Made by a program: the position numbers and the translations under genes. The notes under the pieces are model-generated. The model was not told where the DNA came from and made no database searches. It saw only the letters and a list, made by a program, of their open reading frames with translations. From Acholeplasmataceae bacterium (lineage in GTDB: Bacteria; Bacillota_I; Bacilli_A; Izemoplasmatales; Hujiaoplasmataceae), in assembly GCA_012515085.1 (NCBI GenBank), contig JAAYZB010000141.1, positions 1 to 8,552 of the forward strand: a stretch of 8,552 nt of DNA, in the 5' to 3' direction. This document shows, piece after piece, positions 1-5,698 of the stretch (position 1 is its first letter; each line of letters begins with the position of its first letter).

Positions 1-707
1 ACATTCCTGTATTTCACGATGATCAGCACGGTACGGCCATTGTCGTCAGCGCGGCAGTGAAAAACGCTTGTCGCTACTTAAAAAAAGACTTATCCAAGAT
101 CAAAATCGTCGTAAGCGGCACCGGTGCCGCTGGCAGCAACGTCTGCCGGATGTTAAGTCTCTTGGGTGCGAAACACCTCTATGCCTATCACAAGGAAGGT
201 GTCATATCCTTCGACAATTGCGCAAACGCCGACTTTGTCGTTAAAGAGCTTTTGATGCAAAATATCGTTCAAAGTCCTGCCTCCTCAGTATCCACGTTGA
301 CCGATCTTCTAGAAGGCGCCGATCTCTTTATCGGCCTCAGCGCACCGAACCTTGTGACGGAAGCGATGGTCAAGCGGATGGCCAAAGATCCCATCCTCTT
401 CGCCCTCGCAAATCCCACGCCGGAAATCATGCCGGAGAGCGCGAAAAAAGCCGGTGCGGCAATTATCGGCACCGGACGCAGTGATTATCCCAATCAAATC
501 AACAATGTATTGGTGTTTCCCGGATTGATGAAAGGCGTTCTCGCTTCAAAAGCGAAAGCGGTGACTCTAAAAATGAAACTTTCAGCGGTAGAGGCGCTTT
601 CCGGCCTGGTGAAGGATTCGGAACTTTCCGCTGACTATCTTCTTCCCGATATCTTTGACTCGCGGGTTGTCGATGCAATCGCCAATGCCGTTATGAAGGC
701 CGCATAA
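1..707 (+). CDS. Malic enzyme, C-terminal part (5' end outside window)
   Basis: Oxidative decarboxylation of malate to pyruvate with NAD(P) reduction, cytosolic, linking the TCA cycle to pyruvate. The reading frame is open from position 3 (IPVFHDDQHGTA...), so the gene starts left of the window; the in-frame GTG at 57 is internal, since the malic-enzyme signature lies before it. The visible 234 residues contain the DDQHGTA motif, which includes a metal-ligand Asp (fragment residues 6-12), a Rossmann dinucleotide loop SGTGAAG (38-44), then FIGLSAP, FALANPTPEIMPE and GRSDYPNQINNVLVFPG, all in family order. The fragment is consistent with the short (roughly 400-residue) bacterial form; the N-terminal catalytic Tyr/Lys region is missing. 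At the end of the second Rossmann strand a His (fragment residue 63) stands where Asp is usual, so NAD versus NADP preference cannot be called. It ends with TAA at 705-707, 27 bp before the convergent maf stop; I see no clear terminator in that gap. Confidence 0.95.
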   Translation, partial: IPVFHDDQHGTAIVVSAAVKNACRYLKKDLSKIKIVVSGTGAAGSNVCRMLSLLGAKHLYAYHKEGVISFDNCANADFVVKELLMQNIVQSPASSVSTLTDLLEGADLFIGLSAPNLVTEAMVKRMAKDPILFALANPTPEIMPESAKKAGAAIIGTGRSDYPNQINNVLVFPGLMKGVLASKAKAVTLKMKLSAVEALSGLVKDSELSADYLLPDIFDSRVVDAIANAVMKAA

Positions 708-734
708 AGTTTTATTTGCTAACCGGATCGTTCT

Positions 735-1298
735 TTAAAGCAATTGCATTTCTTTCAATTCTTGATACAGCCGGGCAATCGGCATCCCGACGATGGTAAA
801 ATAATCTCCCTGGATTGTTTCGACAAAGCGGGACCCAACGCCTTGAATGGCATAAGCTCCAGCTTTATCGAGCGGTTCGCCGGTTGCGACATATTCCTCT
901 ATTTCTTTGTCGCTCATCGGATAAAATGTCACCAATGTTTTTGTAAAAAACGATTTCGATTTCGCTTGCGTCATAATCGCCACTCCAGTGACGACCGCAT
1001 GGGTTTTACCCGCCAACTCCTTGAGCATTCGCCTTGCCTCTTGGGCATCTTTGGGTTTTCCATAAATCTTACCATCCGTATAGACCAACGTATCAAAGCC
1101 CAGCACCACCTTGTCTTTATGGTGGCGAAACACCGCCAGGGCTTTTTGGAAAGCCAATTCGGTGACCGCTTCTTCCGGGTTTAATTCCGGATCAACGTTT
1201 TCTTCGATATTTGCGGTGATGATCTCATACTCCCAGCCGATGAGTTCCATAAGTTCTTTGCGACGGGGTGAATTGCTGGCAAGGATAAATTTAGACAT
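735..1298 (-). CDS. maf: Maf-family nucleoside triphosphate pyrophosphatase (dTTP/UTP type)
   Basis: A 187-residue protein of normal Maf length. Maf proteins hydrolyse non-canonical or excess nucleoside triphosphates to the monophosphate and pyrophosphate in the cytosol, and have been linked to septum control. Visible motifs: SNSPRR at 8-13 (phosphate-binding loop), GFDTLV with Asp69-Thr70 (usually GADT), GKP at 80-82, GKTHAVVTGV at 97-106, EPLDKAGAYAIQG at 141-153 and GDYFTIVGMP at 164-173. The Asp-Thr pair and the EPxDKAG block fit the YhdE (dTTP/UTP) branch better than the YceF (m7GTP) branch, which has SDQ there; this assignment is from family knowledge. The start is well set: AGGAGG (1309-1304) lies 5 nt before the ATG at 1298, just downstream of an extended -10. 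It is transcribed leftward, divergent from tilS and convergent with the malic enzyme gene. Confidence 0.95.
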   Translation of the reverse strand: MSKFILASNSPRRKELMELIGWEYEIITANIEENVDPELNPEEAVTELAFQKALAVFRHHKDKVVLGFDTLVYTDGKIYGKPKDAQEARRMLKELAGKTHAVVTGVAIMTQAKSKSFFTKTLVTFYPMSDKEIEEYVATGEPLDKAGAYAIQGVGSRFVETIQGDYFTIVGMPIARLYQELKEMQLL

Positions 1299-1321
1299 AG
1301 CAGCCTCCTGTATGATATCAT
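1292..1321 (+). promoter_or_regulatory. Candidate promoter for tilS and downstream genes
   Basis: TAGACA (1292-1297, 5 of 6 to the -35 consensus), an 18-bp spacer and TATCAT (1316-1321, 5 of 6 to the -10) face right. A start near 1328 would give a leader of roughly 113 nt before the tilS GTG. The -35 lies over the maf start codon and the -10 overlaps the maf -10, so the two promoters would share the same DNA. I saw no better candidate in 1331-1441. This is a weak prediction. Confidence 0.3.
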
Positions 1322-1330
1322 TATATCATA
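1311..1330. promoter_or_regulatory. 20-bp near-perfect palindrome, candidate operator
   Basis: TATGATATCATTATATCATA pairs with its own reverse complement at 9 of 10 base-pair positions; the single mismatch is next to the centre (1319/1322). It covers the maf -10 and also the candidate rightward -10. A dyad of this size placed on a promoter is typical of a dimeric repressor site. It is AT-rich, so chance similarity is not negligible, and no regulator gene is in the window. Confidence 0.4.
1320..1328 (-). promoter_or_regulatory. Extended -10 promoter of maf
   Basis: Reading the minus strand from 1328 to 1320 gives TGATATAAT, a perfect extended -10 (TGnTATAAT). No good -35 is found at 16-18 bp; TTTACA at 1354-1349 is 23 bp away, too far. 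An extended -10 can work without a -35. The predicted start near 1313 would give a leader of about 15 nt that contains the AGGAGG site, which suits maf. Confidence 0.55.
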
Positions 1331-1441
1331 GCATCACTGATCCTTGCCTGTAAAATTGGTGAGAAATACCGCACAAAACAATCACATCTTCTTGATACAC
1401 TTTATCTGTTTTCACGTTGAAATTGCCGTTTAGGAAAGCGG

Positions 1442-2794
1442 GTGACTGAATCCATGCCCTTTTTAAATGAAACGCTCTTCCACCCAGGAGATACTTTGGT
1501 GGTGGCCGTCAGCGGTGGAATCGATTCCATGGTGCTCCTCGACGCTTTGGTGGCCATCAAAGATCGTTTTCGTTTGACCCTCATCGTCGCTCATGTGAAT
1601 CATCACACCCGAAAGGAAAACTTGAAAGAAGCGGAATTGGTTCAAGCCGTCGCCAAGCAGAACCAATTGCCTTGTGAAATCTTGGATTATCAACATACCG
1701 ACAACACTAATTTCCAACAAGCCGCCCGATATGCCCGCTATGACTTTTTTATTCAACTTGCCTCAAAGTATCACGCCAATAAACTCGTGCTGGCTCACCA
1801 AGCCGATGATCAGGCGGAAACCGTTCTGATGCGGTTGGTCAGAGGCGGCACCCTGAGTGCCATTGCTGGCATGCGCAGTCAATCCGACATGCGCGGGCTG
1901 AAAGTGATCCGTCCACTATTGAATGTTTCCCGAAAACAAATCGAAGCCTACCAAAAAGCAAAACAGGTCCCTTATCTGGAAGATGATTCCAATTGGCAGG
2001 ATCACTATACCCGAAACCGGTTTCGCCATCAGCTCTTACCCTTATGCTTCAAAGAAAATCCGCTGTTTTTGGAAAAAACAACTCAATTTACCGAATCCAT
2101 GCAAGAGTTGACTCAGTACATCCGCAAGGAGGCCAAGACCCTTCATGACCTCCTTGTCTCCTATCACGAAGATGGCGCTACGTTGGCAATTGACAAAATC
2201 AAACCCCTGGAGACGGTGATTTTAAGAGAGTTATTCACCTTGATTATCAATACTCTCTCGAAAGATACGATTGAAGTCTCGTATCGGCAACTCCAGGAGC
2301 TCGTCTCCTGCTGCCACAATAAAAAGCCTCAAATGGAGATCGATATCGATCAATCCCTGGTGGTCATCAAACATTATCACACACTGGACTTTGTTCGGGA
2401 AAAACCAACCTATTCGCAATATGAGCACCAGTTGACGGGATTTACAAAAATCACACTTCCGCACGGTGCCACCTTTCAGGTCAGTGAAAATATCAGCAAT
2501 TCCCGTGGAAAACCCTATGAATTATGGTATAATGATTTAGATTCCATCTTTCCGCTTTTGGTGAGAAATCGTCGTCCGGGAGATCGAATTCATTTCGCTT
2601 ATGGCTCCAAGAAACTCAAAACCTTCTTCATCGAAAAAAAAGTCCCACAATCCGAACGGGAAACCATTCCCCTGGTGTTTTCCAAAAACGGGGATCTGCT
2701 TTGGATTCCCGGTTACTATCGAAAACGGACTACACCCGGCAATCATTTCGTCCGGATGGAATATTGGAAAGGAAACAACCATGTTGGAAAATGA
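1442..2794 (+). CDS. tilS: tRNA(Ile)-lysidine synthase
   Basis: Joins lysine to C34 of the CAU-anticodon tRNA-Ile using ATP, so that it reads AUA rather than AUG; cytosolic and usually essential. It has 450 residues, between the usual lengths of the E. coli and Bacillus enzymes. The N-terminal PP-loop ATPase domain has SGGIDS at 24-29, HVNHHTR at 51-57 (commonly HVNHGLR), QQAARYARYDFF at 92-103, AHQADDQAET at 118-127, DSN at 182-184 and RNRFRH at 191-196. The C-terminal TilS domain starts near 372, with RRPGDR (377-382), KKLKTFFIEKKVP (390-402) and LLWIPGY. The GTG start at 1442 is preferred because AGGAAAG (1432-1438) is well placed for it; the in-frame ATG at 1454 is too far from that site. 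It overlaps hpt by 14 bp, which suggests translational coupling. The order tilS-hpt-ftsH is conserved in Bacillota. Confidence 0.96.
   Translation: MTESMPFLNETLFHPGDTLVVAVSGGIDSMVLLDALVAIKDRFRLTLIVAHVNHHTRKENLKEAELVQAVAKQNQLPCEILDYQHTDNTNFQQAARYARYDFFIQLASKYHANKLVLAHQADDQAETVLMRLVRGGTLSAIAGMRSQSDMRGLKVIRPLLNVSRKQIEAYQKAKQVPYLEDDSNWQDHYTRNRFRHQLLPLCFKENPLFLEKTTQFTESMQELTQYIRKEAKTLHDLLVSYHEDGATLAIDKIKPLETVILRELFTLIINTLSKDTIEVSYRQLQELVSCCHNKKPQMEIDIDQSLVVIKHYHTLDFVREKPTYSQYEHQLTGFTKITLPHGATFQVSENISNSRGKPYELWYNDLDSIFPLLVRNRRPGDRIHFAYGSKKLKTFFIEKKVPQSERETIPLVFSKNGDLLWIPGYYRKRTTPGNHFVRMEYWKGNNHVGK
2525..2533 (+). promoter_or_regulatory. Possible internal extended -10 upstream of hpt-ftsH
   Basis: TGGTATAAT is a perfect extended -10 inside the tilS coding sequence, about 250 bp before the hpt start. 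No -35 is recognisable at 16-18 bp. The bases are also codons for Leu-Trp-Tyr-Asn, so the match may be accidental. If real, it would let hpt and ftsH be made independently of tilS. Confidence 0.25.
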
Positions 2795-3323
2795 CATTGA
2801 AAGAATCCTCGTGAGCGAACCGGAAATCAAAGCGATCTGTCAGCGCTTAGGTGAGGAAGTCACCCACGATTATCGCAATAAAAAGCCGCTCATCATCGGT
2901 CTCTTGAAAGGCTGTCTCCCGTTCATGGGCGAACTCATCAAACATATCGACCTCTACTGTGAAATCGATTTGATGGGTGTCACCAGTTATCACGGCGGTG
3001 TTGCCTCGACGGGAGATGTCAAAATCACAAAAGATCTGGATGCTTCCGTCTTGAACCGCGATGTCTTGATTGCGGAAGATATCGTCGATACCGCTAAAAC
3101 CATCGATGTCATCCGCAAACTCTTGCTTTACCGCGGAGCGAAGTCCGTGGAAGTCATCACACTCCTTGATAAACCGAGTGGACGAATCGTACCGTTTGAA
3201 CCCAAGTATATCGGTGTGACCATTCCGAAGGAATTCGTGGTCGGATTCGGTTTGGATTATGATGAATATTATCGCAACTTACCTTATGTAGGCGTCTTGA
3301 AACCTTCCGTCTACAAGAAATGA
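2781..3323 (+). CDS. hpt: Hypoxanthine(-guanine) phosphoribosyltransferase
   Basis: Purine salvage enzyme: hypoxanthine or guanine plus PRPP gives IMP or GMP and pyrophosphate, in the cytosol. It has 180 residues, the normal bacterial length. The frame is open further upstream, but ATG 2781 is chosen: AAGGA (2769-2773) lies 7 nt before it and the family N-terminus starts here. Visible motifs: LLKG at 41-44 (pyrophosphate loop), SYHGGVASTGDVKITKDLD (69-87, flexible-loop region), the PRPP loop IAEDIVDTAKTI at 97-108 with acidic Glu99/Asp100 and Asp103, and the C-terminal VVGFGLDYDEYYRNLPYVGVL stretch. Residue 105 is Ala where the loop normally has Gly (DTG or DSG). It starts inside the tilS end and stops 14 bp before ftsH. 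In B. subtilis, TilS and HprT have been reported to act together on ftsH transcription (recalled literature; nothing here tests it). Confidence 0.95.
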   Translation: MLENDIERILVSEPEIKAICQRLGEEVTHDYRNKKPLIIGLLKGCLPFMGELIKHIDLYCEIDLMGVTSYHGGVASTGDVKITKDLDASVLNRDVLIAEDIVDTAKTIDVIRKLLLYRGAKSVEVITLLDKPSGRIVPFEPKYIGVTIPKEFVVGFGLDYDEYYRNLPYVGVLKPSVYKK

Positions 3324-3337
3324 TTTGAGGAAAACAA

Positions 3338-5353
3338 ATGGCTGAAAAACAAACCCAAAAACAGAAAAGTCCTTTTACCAATCGCACATCACATTTTTTG
3401 ATGATCGCGCTTTTGGTTTTACTCGCGATCTCGATCATCTTCAGTTTTGGCAAAGGCAATGCCCCACGGGAACTGACCAATAGCCAGTTTATCAACGTGT
3501 TAGACTTAAACGGTGTCAAAACCGTCGACATTGCGCCACTCTCCGGCGATGCCAATTACCGGGGCTACAAAGTCACCGGACTGCTCCTAAGCGATGAGGA
3601 GTATGTCACTTACTTAGCCAACGATACCGAGTTTGATGCGGTCTATGCCATCATTACCCGGTTGAACACCGACGCCAGTGCAACCAATGACGTCGTCTAT
3701 AACTATGAACGTGCCGCGACTTATAACTGGATCAACATCCTCTTCCCCATCATATTGGTGGCTGGCATTGTCATCATGCTCGTGTTCATGATGCGGGGAG
3801 GCACCAACGCCAACAAGCAAGCATTTGACTTCGGTAAAAGCCGGGCTCGCTTGAGCAAAGGCCAAAAAACCACGTTTCAGGACGTGGCCGGTGCCGATGA
3901 GGAAAAAGAGGAACTTCGAGAAATCATTGACTTCCTGAAAAATCCGAAAAAATATATTGAACTCGGCGCAAGAATCCCCAAAGGCGTATTGCTCGTCGGT
4001 CCTCCGGGAACCGGAAAGACGTTGATCGCAAGAGCGGTCGCCGGCGAAGCCAGCGTCCCCTTCTACTTTGTCAGTGGTTCCGACTTTCTGGAAATGTTTG
4101 TCGGTGTCGGCGCCAGCCGCGTCCGCGATATGTTCCGGGTCGCCAAACAAAACGCGCCCTGTATTCTCTTTATCGATGAAATTGATGCGGTCGGCAGACA
4201 GCGTGGAACCGGTCTTGGTGGCGGTCATGACGAACGGGAACAAACCTTGAACCAACTCTTGGTCGAAATGGACGGTTTTGGCCACAACTCCGGCGTCATC
4301 GTTCTAGCAGCGACGAACCGGGTCGATATTCTCGATCCCGCGTTGATGCGTCCGGGACGTTTCGACCGGCAAATCTATGTCTCGCGCCCGGATATCAAAG
4401 GCCGTGTCGAGATCCTGAAAGTCCATTCCCGCAAGAAAAAAATCAATCCCGCCATCTCTTTCGAAGAAATCGGTCGGCGAACTCCCGGTTTCACCGGTGC
4501 CGATCTTGAAAACTTGATGAACGAAGCCGCGCTGTTGGCGGCGAGAGAAAACAAGCGGCAAATCGAGCTCTATCACATCGATGAAGCGGTCGATCGCGTC
4601 ATGATGGGTCCTGCGAAGAAATCGCGCGTGTTTTCGAAGAAAGAACGAAAAATCATCGCCTTTCACGAAGCTGGCCATGCGGTCATCGGCTTAAAACTTG
4701 AAAACGCCAGTATCGTTCACAAAGTCACCATCATTCCCCGTGGTCAAGCCGGTGGGTACAACTTGATGTTGCCGGAGGAAGAACAGGCATTTGTTCAAAC
4801 CAAACAAAGTTTATTGGAGTTGATCACCGGTCTCTTGGGAGGACGGGTGGCTGAAGAATTCACCTTCAATGAGATTTCGACCGGCGCGCACAACGACTTG
4901 CAACGGGCCACACAAATCGCCAGAGCCATGATCACAGAATATGGCATGTCGGAAAATCTTGGACCGGTCACGTACGAACACGACACCGGTGCTGTCTTCC
5001 TTGGTCGCGATTACGGAAAGGACAAAAACTTCTCGGAAGCGATCGCCACAGAAATCGACAAAGAAATACGGGGAATCATCCACTCTTGTTATGAGAGTGC
5101 CATGAAACTCATCTCCGAACACAAAGAGTTGCTCAACAAAATCGCCCATTATCTCTTGGAAGTCGAAACCTTGACCCGCGAAGACATCGATGAGATTGTC
5201 AAAACCGGACGATTGTCCCGCTGGGATGATATCCTGGTGTCCAATACAACTGGCTCACCCGAAGAAAAAACACCGGCCCCTGAGAGCGACCAACCCGCCG
5301 AATCAGCGGATGGATCCGCATCAACGAAGAAACCGGCAAAAGAATCGGCATAA
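3338..5353 (+). CDS. ftsH: ATP-dependent zinc metalloprotease FtsH
   Basis: Membrane-anchored hexameric AAA+ protease that unfolds and degrades damaged membrane proteins and selected cytosolic regulators. The 671 residues show the full layout: membrane segment 1 at about 19-37, an extracytoplasmic domain of about 90 residues, membrane segment 2 at about 130-152, then the cytosolic AAA domain with Walker A GPPGTGKT (221-228), the pore loop MFVGVG (253-258), Walker B ILFIDE (276-281) and a second-region-of-homology block with ATNR (325-328) and RPGRFDR (338-344). The M41 peptidase domain has the zinc motif HEAGH (443-447) and the third-ligand Asp520 in GAHNDLQRAT. No key residue is missing. The last 35 or so residues are a low-complexity Pro/Glu/Ser/Ala tail ending in Lys and Ala, probably disordered. 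GAGGA (3327-3331) is 6 nt before the ATG. It follows hpt by 14 bp and is followed at once by an intrinsic terminator. Confidence 0.98.
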   Translation: MAEKQTQKQKSPFTNRTSHFLMIALLVLLAISIIFSFGKGNAPRELTNSQFINVLDLNGVKTVDIAPLSGDANYRGYKVTGLLLSDEEYVTYLANDTEFDAVYAIITRLNTDASATNDVVYNYERAATYNWINILFPIILVAGIVIMLVFMMRGGTNANKQAFDFGKSRARLSKGQKTTFQDVAGADEEKEELREIIDFLKNPKKYIELGARIPKGVLLVGPPGTGKTLIARAVAGEASVPFYFVSGSDFLEMFVGVGASRVRDMFRVAKQNAPCILFIDEIDAVGRQRGTGLGGGHDEREQTLNQLLVEMDGFGHNSGVIVLAATNRVDILDPALMRPGRFDRQIYVSRPDIKGRVEILKVHSRKKKINPAISFEEIGRRTPGFTGADLENLMNEAALLAARENKRQIELYHIDEAVDRVMMGPAKKSRVFSKKERKIIAFHEAGHAVIGLKLENASIVHKVTIIPRGQAGGYNLMLPEEEQAFVQTKQSLLELITGLLGGRVAEEFTFNEISTGAHNDLQRATQIARAMITEYGMSENLGPVTYEHDTGAVFLGRDYGKDKNFSEAIATEIDKEIRGIIHSCYESAMKLISEHKELLNKIAHYLLEVETLTREDIDEIVKTGRLSRWDDILVSNTTGSPEEKTPAPESDQPAESADGSASTKKPAKESA

Positions 5354-5361
5354 ACATTTGG

Positions 5362-5391
5362 GGGGATACGACAAAGTATCCCCGCTTTTTT
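5362..5391 (+). terminator. Intrinsic terminator after ftsH
   Basis: A perfect 8-bp stem, GGGGATAC (5362-5369) with GTATCCCC (5376-5383), and a 6-nt loop GACAAA, followed after GC by six T (5386-5391). It starts 9 bp after the ftsH stop. The T-run is directly followed by GGAGG (5392-5396), the ribosome binding site of rqcP. Downstream genes must therefore rely on read-through or a promoter of their own; I saw no strong promoter in the gap. Confidence 0.85.
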
Positions 5392-5400
5392 GGAGGACTT

Positions 5401-5655
5401 ATGCGACTCGATAAATTTTTAAAAGTCTCCCGCATCTTCAAGCGCCGAACCATCGCCAAAGAAGTTGCGGCCAAAGAAAAAATCCTGATCAACGGGCGCT
5501 TGGCAAAACCGGGCACCCAAGTGGAGGCCGGTGATCTCTTGACGATCACTTACGGTGACAAGGAATTCACTGTGAAAGTCTTGGACACCATCGCTTCCGT
5601 TGGCAAAGATAAGGCTTCTACTTTATATGAAATAATCGAAGAAAAATCACGTTGA
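5401..5655 (+). CDS. rqcP: S4-domain RNA-binding protein RqcP (YabO), ribosome quality control
   Basis: Small 84-residue protein. The S4 RNA-binding fold spans about residues 1-60 (RLDKFLKVSRIFKRRTIAKE at 2-21, then INGRLAKPGTQVEAGDLLTI) with a short helical tail. It closely resembles B. subtilis YabO/RqcP in length and sequence from memory, including MRLDKFLKVSR and KRRT-AKEVA. In that organism RqcP binds the obstructed 50S subunit with RqcH and supports C-terminal alanine tailing of stalled nascent chains; the same role is inferred here. E. coli-type HslR is a more distant alternative in the same fold. The start is ATG 5401, with GGAGG at 5392-5396 (4-nt spacing, a little short). In many Bacillota this gene sits with mazG and divIC; here it follows ftsH and its terminator. 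Confidence 0.9.
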   Translation: MRLDKFLKVSRIFKRRTIAKEVAAKEKILINGRLAKPGTQVEAGDLLTITYGDKEFTVKVLDTIASVGKDKASTLYEIIEEKSR

Positions 5656-5698
5656 CAATCAACAAAGGCGACGTTAGCCAATCAAGCAGAGAAAGCAT

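Noticed and set aside
57..59. GTG at 57 as the start of the malic enzyme fragment
   Set aside because: The same frame is open to the window edge and encodes the IPVFHDDQHGTA signature before this codon, so it is internal.
708..734. Possible terminator between the convergent malic enzyme and maf genes
   Set aside because: Only a 5-bp TTGCT/AGCAA pairing with a long loop and small palindromes (CTTTAAAG, GCAATTGC) are seen; there is no GC-rich stem with a T-run.
744..1184. Plus-strand open frame of 146 codons across maf
   Set aside because: It lies opposite a clear Maf protein with an excellent ribosome binding site and promoter; it shows no family motif.
1426..1441. Small hairpin CCGTTT-AGG-AAAGCGG over the tilS ribosome binding site
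   Set aside because: The stem has a bulge and a 3-nt loop and is short; too weak to claim control of translation.
1331..1441. Riboswitch or T-box leader before tilS
   Set aside because: The leader has no long paired elements, no T-box sequence and no terminator-antiterminator pair that I could see.
2601..2780. Upstream extension of hpt within tilS
   Set aside because: The extra residues have no resemblance to Hpt, while ATG 2781 has a good ribosome binding site and yields the normal length.
3614..4285. Long minus-strand open frame inside ftsH (223 codons)
   Set aside because: It is a shadow of a strongly conserved gene, has no recognisable motif and no supporting start signal.
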